Assembly: GCF_046630445.1 (NCBI RefSeq)
Contig: NC_092335.1
Location: 632,018,001 to 632,082,000, forward strand
Reading direction: 5' to 3'
Source: Rutidosis leptorrhynchoides
Lineage: Eukaryota > Streptophyta > Magnoliopsida > Asterales > Asteraceae
DNA: 64,000 nucleotides
Within the stretch, counting starts at the first letter, position 1, and each line of letters opens with the position of its first letter. Position numbers and translations under genes: made by a program. Below, piece after piece: positions 1 to 11,600 of this stretch. The notes beneath the pieces were generated by a model that saw nothing but the letters and a program-made list of their open reading frames with translations, was not told where the DNA came from and ran no database searches.

Positions 1-805
1 GGTATTATCACCTAGTTTTCACCGTTCATAAATATGTATAAACATGATTTTAAATTCATTTAGTTGAAAATTTTTCAAATTTTCACAAAATTTGGCAAAT
101 AAACTAAGTGCAAACCCGAGAGAATTTATAACCCTTCCCCACACTTGAGATCATGCAATGCCCTCATTTGCATGAAATCAGACTATAATTATAAATTCAT
201 GAGGGTGATTATTGTAGAAAAGTGATTAAAAATACCCAGTTTGTAAGCATATTATTTTACATCACATTTGATATTTTGCTTCTTGTCGTCAAAATTAGTA
301 GCTATTGCTGAACTTAATGTTAGTCTTTGAAAGTGCGTTGTTCTACCCTGTTTTGTACATAATATAAAATACAAACATATATATACATATTTTTGAAGTT
401 GGGTATATTACCCCACGTTCAAAAATTTATAAAGTCTAATATCTTTTTGGCATACTTTAGATCAATAAAATTAAAAATAATGATAACAAAATTTGCCGTC
501 CCACCCTCGGGTAAAGCAATTTCGGCTTAATGACCTAGTCTTCAACTCACGACGAATTTTAGAAATCATTTTTTTAACTTAATGAATTAAAGTAAATTTT
601 GTTTTTAAATATCACACAAAACTTAAAAGCATATTAATTTCATATAAAACCTAAAAAAAACAAAAATTCAGAATGGGGGGAGAAAACTAGTTCTTTAGTG
701 TCTGCTAGCGGAAAAGACCAATCGGATTCCATTCTCGGAACTACACGAGAACAGAACAACTAACTCTAGATAGCATTTTCTTAGAACATTTGAATCTCCC
801 CACAC
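1..805 (-). other. Non-coding internal region of the Athila-like element
   Basis: No reading frame of note. AT-rich sequence downstream, in element sense, of the gag-protease frame. It has the CCCACACTT-type words common in the internal parts of Athila elements. No RT or integrase motif was recognised on either strand. Confidence 0.5.
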
Positions 806-3523
806 TTAGGTAGCTGTGGTGTCGAAATTGTGATTAACTTCATCGTCAATTTCTTTTGGTCCATAATCAACTTGCCTATCTGTGACTTTTTCTTTAAGCC
901 AGTGCCCGGCTTCTTCCGTAATATCCCAAAATTCAACTAGTTTCGCCTTTTCTTTAGGCGACAGATTGGATACTAACCGGTTACATAACTTAAAGTTCCC
1001 CTTACTTCTAGCATCGATAGCCCGTTTAAAAAGTTTCTTCATTGAACTGTTAATAACGGGGTCATTTAATTTCGTATCAACAACGGGGTCCTTTGTTATT
1101 GGGTTATCATTAGGTGTTACTTCATTTTTCCCACACTTAGGCGTTTCATTATTGCTAAGCACTGCCGTTGGAGTTGGTAAAACAACATGGTTATTACCAA
1201 TCGTTTTTATTGGTTCAACGGTTTTGGTTGGTGGAGGTTTAGATTTTCGAATCATAAAGGTGATCGATTTGTCACCACTTTTAAGTGTCATTCTTCCATT
1301 ACCTACATCAAATAACGCCCCGGTGGACGCTAAGAATGGTCGACCTAAAATTAGAGGAATGTTTGGGTCCTCTTCTATGTCAATGACAATGAATTCGACT
1401 AGAAAGGTTAAATTACCTACTTGAATGGGTAGGTTGTCAGCAATTCCAACTGGGTGCTTAATGGTTTGATCAAAGAGTCGAACACTCATATCCGTTGGAG
1501 TTAACTCACCTACACCTAATCTCTTATATAAGGAAAGAGGCATAACACTCACACTTGCACCTAAATCTGCTAGTGCATCATACATGACACAATCACTAAG
1601 TAGACAAGGAACAATAAATTCACCCGGATCACCTACCCTAGGTGGAGGTTTTGGTGGAACTGTCTTCACCGGGTTTATATTTACGGCTTTTGTTTCTTGC
1701 ACTTTCTTATTCTTTTTCTTCTTCTTCTTTCCAGAGGTATCACAATCTTTATTACCTATCACTTGCTCATACTCAACTCCTTTTCTTGGAAACGGGATGG
1801 GTGGTTTGTATGGTGCCACCACTGGCTTTACATACTCGGGTGGTGGTGGTGTAACTTCTTCATTGTTACTCTCATCTAAAACCTTCCCATCTTCTGATGC
1901 TGGTTTTTCAGAATTCGTTGACACCATATTAACATTCTCATTCCGAGGATTTACTTCAGTATTACTCGGTAGTTTTCCTTGTTCCCTCTCATTCATCATG
2001 CTAGCAAGAGTACCTACGTATTTTTCTAGATTCAAAATGGAAGCTTGTTGAGTTCTTAATGACTGATCAAACCTCTCATTCGTTTGGGTTTGAGATGTAA
2101 TAAATTGTGTTTGAGATTCAACTAGCTTTGCCATCATTTCTTCTAGATTTGGCTTTTTCTCTTCGGTTTGTTGTGGTGGTTTATACAAGCTAGGTCTTTG
2201 TTGATTGAAAGTGTTGTTTTGAGTTGGTTGGTTATTCGGACCTTGTTGGTTGTACGAGTTGTTGTTGGGTCCGTTTGGATTGTAAAGAATGTTTTGATTT
2301 CGATTGAAGTTTAACTTTGGCGGTTGATAATTATTTTGATAATTATTTCCAGGCCTTTGGTTCATATAGGAAACATTCTCTCGTTGTTCCAATGTTGGTT
2401 CAATGTGACAATCTTTCAATAAGTGTGGTCCACCGCATTGCTCACAACTGATTCGTATTGCGTGAATATCTTTATTCATCTTTTCCATTCGTCTTTCGAA
2501 AGCATCTATTTTTGCGGAAACGGAATCAAAGTCATGGCTAGAATCGGCTCTAGCCGCTTTAGATGATCGAAAGATATCTTTTTCTTGGTGCCACTCATGC
2601 GAGTGGGAGGCTGTGTTATCAATAATTTTGTAAGCTTCAGTTGCGGTTTTCTTCATAATGGATCCACCAGCGGTTATGTCGATGTCTTTTCGTGTGGCGA
2701 TGTCTACGCCTTTATAGAAGATTTGTACTATTTGAAAAGTATCTAATCCGTGTTGAGGACATCCTCTCAACATCCTTCCGAATCTTGTCAACGCCTCATA
2801 TAATGTTTCATTTGGATTTTGCGCGAACGTAACAATTTCTCCTTGAAGTCTCACGGCTTTGGATGCCGGAAAGAATCGTTTAAGAAATTTTTCAACTAAA
2901 ACATCCCATGTGTCAATCGCCCCTTCAGGTAACGATTCTAACCAATCTTTGGCTTCTCCCTTTAAAGTCCAGGGAAATAACATGAGATAAATTTGTTCGT
3001 CTTCCACTTCTCGGATTTTGAATAGTGTACAGATCCTATTAAACGTACGAAGATGTTCGTTTGGGTCTTCATTCGGCGTACCACTATATTGGTACTGATT
3101 AGTTACCATGTGTAGGATTTGTCCTTTAATTTCATAATCTGGAGCATTAACTTCTGGTTTAATAATGGCGTGACCTTGGCCCGTGCGTGTGGCTCTCATT
3201 CGATCTTCCATACTTAGAGGTTCCGTTACTTCCATAATTGAATTTGTTGAATACGAATCACTAGAGGATTCTGATTTAATGGTTTGTGGCTCAGGAGGAA
3301 TAATTAGTGGTTCAAGATCTTGGAATTGTCCTTGAATATGCTCCGGGTTCTTAATTGTGAAGTCGGGTTCAAAAGATGGATTATCGGAAATTTGAGTTGG
3401 AGTTCTTGTTCGACTAGATGACGATTCTAAAGAAAAATCAACGGCGACAATATTTGCTAGATGTCTTGATCGAGTTACAGGTGGTGAACGTATGACCGGC
3501 GGCGAACGTCTTGCTCGGTGCAT
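806..3523 (-). CDS. Gag-protease polyprotein of Athila/Tat-like element
   Basis: Open frame of 905 residues with no interruption. The N-terminal third carries the capsid-like retrotransposon gag domain (roughly residues 135-300; motifs DWLESLPEG, FLKRFFP and GRMLRGCPQHGL). A CCHC-like knuckle (CEQCGGPHLLKDC) follows near residue 365. Then come Asn/Gln-rich and Pro-rich linkers and a lysine run (GKKKKKKNKK). A retropepsin-like protease follows (roughly 640-760) with active-site DLGAS and the second motif ILGRPFL. Gag would build the particle and the protease would mature it. The frame ends without RT, so pol is either separate beyond the window or missing. The first Met lies in a run of Arg/Ser-rich residues; a later start cannot be excluded. 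Confidence 0.85.
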   Translation of the reverse strand: MHRARRSPPVIRSPPVTRSRHLANIVAVDFSLESSSSRTRTPTQISDNPSFEPDFTIKNPEHIQGQFQDLEPLIIPPEPQTIKSESSSDSYSTNSIMEVTEPLSMEDRMRATRTGQGHAIIKPEVNAPDYEIKGQILHMVTNQYQYSGTPNEDPNEHLRTFNRICTLFKIREVEDEQIYLMLFPWTLKGEAKDWLESLPEGAIDTWDVLVEKFLKRFFPASKAVRLQGEIVTFAQNPNETLYEALTRFGRMLRGCPQHGLDTFQIVQIFYKGVDIATRKDIDITAGGSIMKKTATEAYKIIDNTASHSHEWHQEKDIFRSSKAARADSSHDFDSVSAKIDAFERRMEKMNKDIHAIRISCEQCGGPHLLKDCHIEPTLEQRENVSYMNQRPGNNYQNNYQPPKLNFNRNQNILYNPNGPNNNSYNQQGPNNQPTQNNTFNQQRPSLYKPPQQTEEKKPNLEEMMAKLVESQTQFITSQTQTNERFDQSLRTQQASILNLEKYVGTLASMMNEREQGKLPSNTEVNPRNENVNMVSTNSEKPASEDGKVLDESNNEEVTPPPPEYVKPVVAPYKPPIPFPRKGVEYEQVIGNKDCDTSGKKKKKKNKKVQETKAVNINPVKTVPPKPPPRVGDPGEFIVPCLLSDCVMYDALADLGASVSVMPLSLYKRLGVGELTPTDMSVRLFDQTIKHPVGIADNLPIQVGNLTFLVEFIVIDIEEDPNIPLILGRPFLASTGALFDVGNGRMTLKSGDKSITFMIRKSKPPPTKTVEPIKTIGNNHVVLPTPTAVLSNNETPKCGKNEVTPNDNPITKDPVVDTKLNDPVINSSMKKLFKRAIDARSKGNFKLCNRLVSNLSPKEKAKLVEFWDITEEAGHWLKEKVTDRQVDYGPKEIDDEVNHNFDTTAT

Positions 3524-4250
3524 TCACTGAATATCCTATTAGTTTTTAAAAAGGAAAGAAAAATTATAATAAGTTATCTAATTAATAGACTTTTCTGATT
3601 TTGCCCACGTTTCGAATAGCCAAAAGATGCAGCAGAGGGGCAGGATTCGTTTGGTCTCAATATAATTGAGTACTGTTTGGCTCCAATAACCCGGTCCACG
3701 TACAAATCCAACTATTACTACGAACCAGAAAATTTTGATGTCTATCAATTTAACCACTTAAAATAAATTTTCGTAATTTTAAGAAATTTAGAGAAGAAGT
3801 AGAAAAAATTCTAAGTCCTAAAAACTAGAATGGCGAGAAATAAGAGAGAAAAAGATTGCGCGTCGAAAAATGTCGAAAAATAAAAGGTCGAAAAATAGGC
3901 GTCGAAAAATAAAAATAAGAAAGTAGCACGAAAAATGGCGTCGCAAAATTCTAAAGCATCTAAAACTTAGTCTAAGGAATAAGCACTTAAGGGATTTTAC
4001 GGCAAAGCCTAAAAATTCTAGAAGTAAAAATAACTATGGCAAAACTAAACTTAATACTAAAAGTTGCGAATATAGTCTAAAAATCTAAAGGTAATAAAAC
4101 TAAAAAAAACATTTTTTTTATAGACAAAATCTTAAAAATATATTTTTTTTATACTTTTTTTTTACGTTTTTTTTTTTTTTTTTTTTTTTTTTTACGTTTT
4201 TTTTTTTTTTTTTTTTTAAAACGAAATTTTTTTTTCTAAAAAAAAAAAAC

Positions 4251-4283
<33 letters not shown>

Positions 4284-4317
4284 AGAATTATAAATTAAAA
4301 ATATAGCGTTTTAGTGC
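3524..4317 (-). other. Leader of the Athila-like element, with T-rich tract
   Basis: Untranslated leader between the primer site and gag. The stretch 4140-4282 is almost pure T on the plus strand, with scattered ACG interruptions (A-rich in element sense). A run of GTCGAAAAAT-like words lies at 3860-3930. No frame is seen. Confidence 0.5.
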
Positions 4318-4335
4318 TCCCCGGCAGCGGCGCCA
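4318..4335 (-). other. Primer-binding site, tRNA-Asp type
   Basis: On the minus strand this reads TGGCGCCGCTGCCGGGGA. The plant tRNA-Asp(GTC) 3' end as I recall it would pair with TGGCGCCGTTGCCGGGGA, one difference. It lies within 10 nt of the LTR edge, as expected. Confidence 0.85.
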
Positions 4336-4344
4336 AAAACTTGA

Positions 4345-5141
4345 TGATGTAGCGTGAGGGTACGAAATAGTATTATTTTTAATACAAAATACTACAAAAT
4401 ATGACACAAGTTTTATTAATTTACGGATGGGATATACCTAAACCTTGCTACAACACTATAGGCAGTGTACCTAATCGTAGAGTAGTGTAGTTTTTAGTAA
4501 GTCCGGTTCGTTCCACAGGGAGCTGGTGATACTTACTATATTTTTAACAACTATATTTATACAAAATATATATAATTATATAAGTAGTAATATTATTATA
4601 AAAGGGGGTTTTACCGTTTAATGACCGGTTTGTCGATTCTATATTTTAAGCGCAAAGATAAATGACGATAATTAAAGTGCGTAAAATAATGACAATAAAT
4701 AAAATGAGAGTAAATAAAATTGCGAGTAATAAAATGACAGTAAATAAAGATACGATGAGAAATACAATAAAAGAATTATGCTTATTTAAACTTCCGTAAT
4801 CATGATGTTTAACGTGTTGATTTTAATTTATTACCATGGGTTAATTGTCCTTTGTCCTGGTTTATTTGATACATCTATCTAGTTTTTGTCCATAATAGTC
4901 CATCGGTCATAAATATAAAGTGCGAGTATCCTCGTCAAATTACCCTTATACCCGAAGTCAAATATTCCAACTGATTAAGGATTTAAACTATGACGCAGTT
5001 ATCACTTCTGTCAACAATTACACCAGTTATCACTGTATGTAATCCACCCCTGTTTTAATTAGTTTATGAATATTAATTCATCCACTTGATCAGAATGAAT
5101 AATCAATTACCCAACCCAATTGATTAATTAAATGATTATAA
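4345..5141 (-). repeat. Athila-like 5' LTR, inner part
   Basis: Inner 797 nt of the 5' LTR, up to the point where the family A element inserted. The edge may be 4342 or 4345 because the sequence reads TGATGATG. The block matches the solo LTR at 47363 onward (shared words CCTAAACCTTGCTACAACAC and GTCCGGTTCGTTCCACAGGG). The other part of the same LTR is at 18202-19243, giving about 1.84 kb without the insert, close to the 1873-bp solo copy. Confidence 0.85.
5137..5141. repeat. Target-site duplication TATAA, left copy
   Basis: TATAA directly before the TGAAATG terminus at 5142. The same five bases follow the CA terminus at 18196 (18197-18201). This fixes both edges of the family A insertion. 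Confidence 0.95.
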
Positions 5142-8100
5142 TGAAATGTCCCGTTCTTATTGATTAAAAACGTTCCATATTAATTGATTTCGTTGCGAGG
5201 TTTTGACCTCTATATGAGACGTTTTTCAAAGACTACATTCATTTTTAAACAAACCATAACCTTTATTTCATCAATAAAGGTTTAAAAAGCTTTACGTAGA
5301 TTATCAAATAATGATAATCTAAAATATCCTGTTTACACACGACCATTACATAATGGTTTACAATACAAATATGTTACAACAAAATAAGTTTCTTGAATGC
5401 AGTTTTTACACAATATCATACAAGCATGGACTCCAAATCTTGTCCTTATTTAAGTATGCGACAGCGGAAGCTCTTAATAATCACCTGAGAATAAACATGC
5501 TTAAAACGTCAACAAAAATGTTGGTGAGTTATAGGTTTAACCTATATATATCAAATCGTAACAATAGACCACAAGATTTCATATTTCAATACACATCCCA
5601 TACATAGAGATAAAAATCATTCATATGGTGAACACCTGGTAACCGACAATAACAAGATGCATATATAAGAATATCCCCATCATTCCGGGACACCCTTCGG
5701 ATATGATATAAATTTCGAAGTACTAAAGCATCCGGTACTTTGGATGGGGTTTGTTAGGCCCAATAGATCTATCTTTAGGATTCGCGTCAATTAGGGTGTC
5801 TGTTCCCTAATTCTTAGATTACCAGACTTAATAAAAAGGGGCATATTCGATTTCGATAATTCAACCATAGAATGTAGTTTCACGTACTTGTGTCTATTTT
5901 GTAAATCATTTATAAAACCTGCATGTATTCTCATCCCAAAAATATTAGATTTTAAAAGTGGGACTATAACTCACTTTCACAGATTTTTACTTCGTCGGGA
6001 AGTAAGACTTGGCCACTGGTTGATTCACGAACCTATAACAATATATACATATATATCAAAGTATGTTCAAAATATATTTACAACACTTTTAATATATTTT
6101 GATGTTTTAAGTTTATTAAGTCAGCTGTCCTCGTTAGTAACCTACAACTAGTTGTCCACAGTTAGATGTACAGAAATAAATCGATAAATATTATCTTGAA
6201 TCAATCCACGACCCAGTGTATACGTATCTCAGTATTGATCACAACTCAAACTATATATATTTTGGAATCAACCTCAACCCTGTATAGCTAACTCCAACAT
6301 TCACATATAGAGTGTCTATGGTTGTTCCGAAATATATATAGATGTGTCGACATGATAGGTCGAAACATTGTATACGTGTCTATGGTATCTCAAGATTACA
6401 TAATATATAATACAAGTTGATTAAGTTATGGTTGGAATAGATTTGTTACCAATTTTCACGTAGCTAAAATGAGAAAAATTATCCAATCTTGTTTTACCCA
6501 TAACTTCTTCATTTTAAATCCGTTTTGAGTGAATCAAATTGCTATGGTTTCATATTGAACTCTATTTTATGAATCTAAACAAAAAATGTATAGGTTTCTA
6601 GTCGGAAAAATAAGTTACAAGTCGTTTTTGTAAAGGTAGTCATTTCAGTCGAAAGAACGACGTCTAGATGACCATTTTAGAAAACATACTTCCACTTTGA
6701 GTTTAACCATAATTTTTGGATATAGTTTCATGTTCATAATAAAAATCATTTTCTCAGAATAACAACTTTTAAATCAAAGTTTATCATAGTTTTTAATTAA
6801 CTAACCCAAAACAGCCCGCGGTGTTACTACGACGGCGTAAATCCGGTTTTACGGTGTTTTTCGTGTTTCCAGGTTTTAAATCATTAAGTTAGCATATCAT
6901 ATAGATATAGAACATGTGTTTAGTTGATTTTAAAAGTCAAGTTAGAAGGATTAACTTTTGTTTGCGAACAAGTTTAGAATTAACTAAACTATGTTCTAGT
7001 GATTACAAGTTTAAACCTTCGAATAAGATAGCTTTATATGTATGAATCGAATGATGTTATGAACATCATTACTACCTTAAGTTCCTTGGATGAACCTACT
7101 GGAAAAGAGAAAAATGGATCTAGCTTCAATGGATCCTTGGATGGCTCAAAGTTCTTGAAGCAAAATCATGACACGAAAACAAGTTCAAGTAAGATCATCA
7201 CTTGAAATAAGATTGTTATAGTTATAGAAATTGAACCAAAGTTTGAATATGATTATTACCTTATATTAGAATGATAACCTACTGTAAGAAACAAAGATTT
7301 CTTGAGGTTGGATGATCACCTTACAAGATTGGAAGTGAGCTAGCAAACTTGAAAGTATTCTTGATTTTATGAAACTAGAACTTTTGGAATTTATGAAGAA
7401 CACTTAGAACTTGAAGATAGAACTTGAGAGAGTTCAATTAGATGAAGAAAATTGAAGAATGAAAGTGTTTGTAGGTGTTTTTGGTCGTTGGTGTATGGAT
7501 TAGATATAAAGGATATGTAATTTTGTTTTCATGTAAATAAGTCATGAATGATTACTCATATTTTTGTAATCTTATGAGATATTTCATGCTAGTTGCCAAA
7601 TGATGGTTCCCACATGTGTTAGGTGACTCACATGGGCTGCTAAGAGCTGATCATTGGAGTGTATATACCAATAGTACATACATCTAAAAGCTGTGTATTG
7701 TACGAGTACGAATACGGGTGCATACGAGTAGAATTGTTGATGAAACTGAACGAGAATGTAATTGTAAGCATTTTTGTTAAGTAGAAGTATTTTGATAAGT
7801 GTATTGAAGTCTTTCAAAAGTGTATAAATACATATTAAAACACTACATGTATATACATTTTAACTGAGTCGTTAAGTCATCGTTAGTCGTTACATGTAAG
7901 TGTTGTTTTGAAACCTTTAGGTTAACGATCTTGTTAAATGTTGTTAACCCAATGTTTATAATAACAAAAGAGATTTTAAATTATTATATTATCATGATAT
8001 TATGATGTACGAATATCTCTTAATATGATATATATACATTAAATGTCGTTACAACGATAAACGTTACATATATGTCTCGTTTCAAAATCATTAAGTTAGT

Positions 8101-8393
8101 AGTCTTGTTTTTACATATGTAGTTCATTGTTAATATAATTAATGATATGTTTACTTATCATAATATCATGTTAACTATATATATAACCATATATATGTCA
8201 TCATATAGTTTTTTTACAAGTTTTAACGTTCGTGAATCACCGGTCAACTTGGGTGGTCAATTGTCTATATGAAACCTATTTCAATTAATCAAGTCTTAAC
8301 AAGTTTGATTGCTTAACATGTTGGAAACATTTAATCATGTAAACATCAATCTCAATTAATATATATAAACATGGAAAAGTTCGGGTCACTACA
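5142..8393 (-). repeat. Family A 3' LTR
   Basis: 3252 bp. In element sense it begins TGTAGTGACCCGAAC and ends GGGACATTTCA, so it has TG...CA ends. It carries the conserved LTR module discussed in the findings (around 5400-6010). Short frames at 5353-5607, 5888-6151 and 7584-7817 repeat exactly in the other LTR; I treat them as non-coding. Confidence 0.95.
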
Positions 8394-8427
8394 GTACCTA
8401 CCCGTTAAATAAATTTCGTCCCGAAAT
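8394..8427 (-). other. Polypurine tract and adjoining hairpin of family A
   Basis: In element sense: ATTTCGGGACGAAAT (six-base stem, three-base loop; 8427-8413), a short A/T spacer, then AACGGGTAGGTAC ending at the LTR edge. The same pair of motifs sits at the same place at 19551-19584, 45042-45075 and 58101-58134. Confidence 0.8.
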
Positions 8428-8665
8428 TTTAAGCTGTTGAAGGTGTTGACGAATCTTCTGGAAATAGATGCGGGTATTTCTTCTTCATCTGATCTTCACG
8501 CTCCCAGGTGAACTCGGGTCCTCTACGAGCATTCCATCGAACCTTAACAATTGGTATCTTGTTTTGCTTAAGTCTTTTAACCTCACGATCCATTATTTCG
8601 ACGGGTTCTTCGATGAATTGGAGTTTTTCGTTGAATTGGATTTCATCTAACGGAATAGTGAGATC

Positions 8666-11600
8666 TTATTTAGCAAAACATTTCTTCAAATTCGAGACGT
8701 GGAAAGTGTTATGTACAGCCGCGAGTTGTTGAGGTAACTCAAGTCGGTAAGCTACTGGTCCGACACGATCAATAATCTTGAATGGTCCAATATACCTTGG
8801 ATTTAATTTCCCTCGTTTACCAAATCGAACAACGCCTTTCCAAGGTGAAACTTTAAGCATGACCATCTCTCCAATTTCAAATTCTATATCTTTTCTTTTA
8901 ATGTCAGCGTAGCTCTTTTGTCGACTTTGGGCGGTTTTCAACCGTTGTTGAATTTGGATGATCTTCTCGGTAGTTTCTTGTATAATCTCCGGACCCGTAA
9001 TCTGTCTATCCCCCACCTCACTCCAACAAATCGGAGACCTGCACTTTCTACCATAAAGTGCTTCAAACGGCGCCATCTCAATGCTTGAATGGTAGCTGTT
9101 GTTGTAGGAAAATTCTGCTAACGGTAGATGTCGATCCCAACTGTTTCCGAAATCAATAACACATGCTCGTAGCATGTATTCAAGCGTTTGTATCGTCCTT
9201 TCGCTCTGCCCATCAGTTTGTGGATGATAGGCAGTACTCATGTCTAGACGAGTTCCTAATGCTTGCTGTAATGTCTGCCAGAATCTTGAAATAAATCTGC
9301 CATCCCTATCAGAGATAATAGAGATTGGTATTCCATGTCTGGAGACGACTTCCTTCAAATACAGTCGTGCTAACTTCTCCATCTTGTCATCTTCTCTTAT
9401 TGGTAGGAAGTGTGCTGATTTGGTGAGACGATCAACTATTACCCAAATAGTATCAAAACCACTTGCAGTCCTTGGCAATTTAGTGATGAAATCCATGGTA
9501 ATGTTTTCCCATTTCCATTCCGGGATTTCGGGTTGTTGAAGTAGACCTGATGGTTTCTGATGCTCAGCTTTGACCTTAGAACACGTCAAACATTCTCCTA
9601 CGTATTTAGCAACATCGGCTTTCATACCCGGCCACCAAAAATGTTTCTTGAGATCCTTGTACATCTTCCCCGTTCCAGGATGTATTGAGTATCTGGTTTT
9701 ATGAGCTTCTCTAAGTACCATTTCTCTCATATCTCCAAATTTTGGTACCCAAATCCTTTCAGCCCTATACCGGGTTCCGTCTTCCCGAATATTAAGATGC
9801 TTCTCCGATCCTTTGGGTATTTCATCCTTTAAATTTCCCCCTTTTAAAACTCCTTGTTGCGCCTCCTTTATTTGAGTAGTAATGTTATTATGAATCATTA
9901 TATTCATAGATTTTACTCGAATGGGTTCTCTATCCTTCCTGCTCAAGGCATCGGCTACCACATTTGCCTTCCCCGGGTGGTAACGAATCTCAAAATCGTA
10001 ATCATTCAATAATTCAATCCACCTACGCTGCCTCATATTCAGTTGTTTCTGATTAAATATGTGTTGAAGACTTTTGTGGTCGGTATATATAATACTTTTG
10101 ACCCCATATAAGTAGTGCCTCCAAGTCTTTAATGCAAAAACAACCGCGCCTAATTCCAAATCATGCGTCGTATAATTTTGTTCGTGAATCTTCAATTGTC
10201 TAGACGCATAAGCAATCACCTTCGTTCGTTGCATTAATACACAACCGAGACCTTGCTTTGATGCGTCACAATAAATCACAAAATCATCATTCCCTTCAGG
10301 CAATGACAATATAGGTGCCGTAGTTAGCTTTGTCTTCAATAACTGAAACGCTTTCTCTTGTTCATCATTCCATTCAAATTTCTTCCCTTTATGCGTTAAT
10401 GCAGTCAAGGGTTTTGCTATTCTGGAAAAGTCTTGGATGAACCTTCTGTAGTAACCAGCTAGTCCTAAAAACTGGCGTATGTGTTTCGGAGTTTTCGGGG
10501 TTTCCCACTTTTCAACAGTTTCTATCTTTGCCGGATCCACCTTAATACCTTCTTTGTTCACTATGTGACCGAGGAATTGAACTTCTTCCAACCAAAATGC
10601 ACACTTTGAAAACTTAGCGTACAATTCTTCCTTCCTCAATACTTCTAACACCTTTCTCAAATGTTCACCGTGTTCTTGGTCATTCTTTGAGTAAATAAGT
10701 ATGTCATCAATGAAAACAATGACAAACTTGTCAAGGTATGGTCCACACACTCGGTTCATAAGGTCCATGAACACAGCTGGTGCATTAGTTAAACCAAACG
10801 GCATGACCATAAACTCGTAATGACCGTAACGTGTTCTGAAAGCAGTCTTTGGAATATCATCTTCTTTCACCCGCATTTGATGATACCCGGAACGTAAGTC
10901 AATCTTTGAATAAACAGACGAGCCTTGTAGTTGATCAAATAAGTCGTCGATTCTCGGTAGTGGGTAGCGGTTCTTGATGGTAAGTTTGTTCAACTCTCGG
11001 TAGTCGATACACAACCTGAATGTACCATCTTTCTTCTTGACAAACAAAACAGGAGCTCCCCACGGTGATGTGCTTGGTCGAATGAAACCACGCTCTAAAA
11101 GTTCTTGTAATTGGCTTTGCAGTTCTTTCATCTCGCTGGGTGCGAGTCTGTAAGGAGCACGAGCTATTGGTGCAGCTCCTGGTACAAGATCTATTTGAAA
11201 TTCAACGGATCGATGTGGGGGTAATCCCGGTAATTCTTTCGGAAATACATCGGGAAATTCTTTTGCAATGGGAACATCATTGATGCTCTTTTCTTCAGTT
11301 TGTACTTTCTCGACGTGTGCTAGAACAGCATAGCAACCTTTTCTTATTAGTTTTTGTGCCTTCAAATTACTAATAAGATGTAGCTTCGTGTTGCCCTTTT
11401 CTCCGTACACCATTAAGGGTTTTCCTTTTTCTCGTATAATGCGAATTGCATTTTTGTAACAAACGATCTCCGCTTTCACTTCTTTCAACCAGTCCATACC
11501 GATTATCACATCAAAACTCCCTAACTCTACTGGTATCAAATCAATCTTAAATGTTTCGCTAACCAGTTTAATTTCTCGATTCCGACATATATTATCTGCT

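Noticed and set aside
5353-6151. 84- and 87-residue frames repeated in both LTRs of the first family A copy
   Set aside because: The LTRs are identical, so repetition is expected, and the frames are not kept in the older copy.
7584-7817. 77-residue frame repeated in all three family A LTRs (also 17387-17620 and 57119-57352)
   Set aside because: Only three base differences separate the older copy and two of them change residues, so no sign of protein selection; the region may be conserved as DNA instead.
9240-9539. Plus-strand frames opposite gag-pol (also 11822-13052, 59563-59820)
   Set aside because: Shadows of the minus-strand polyprotein.
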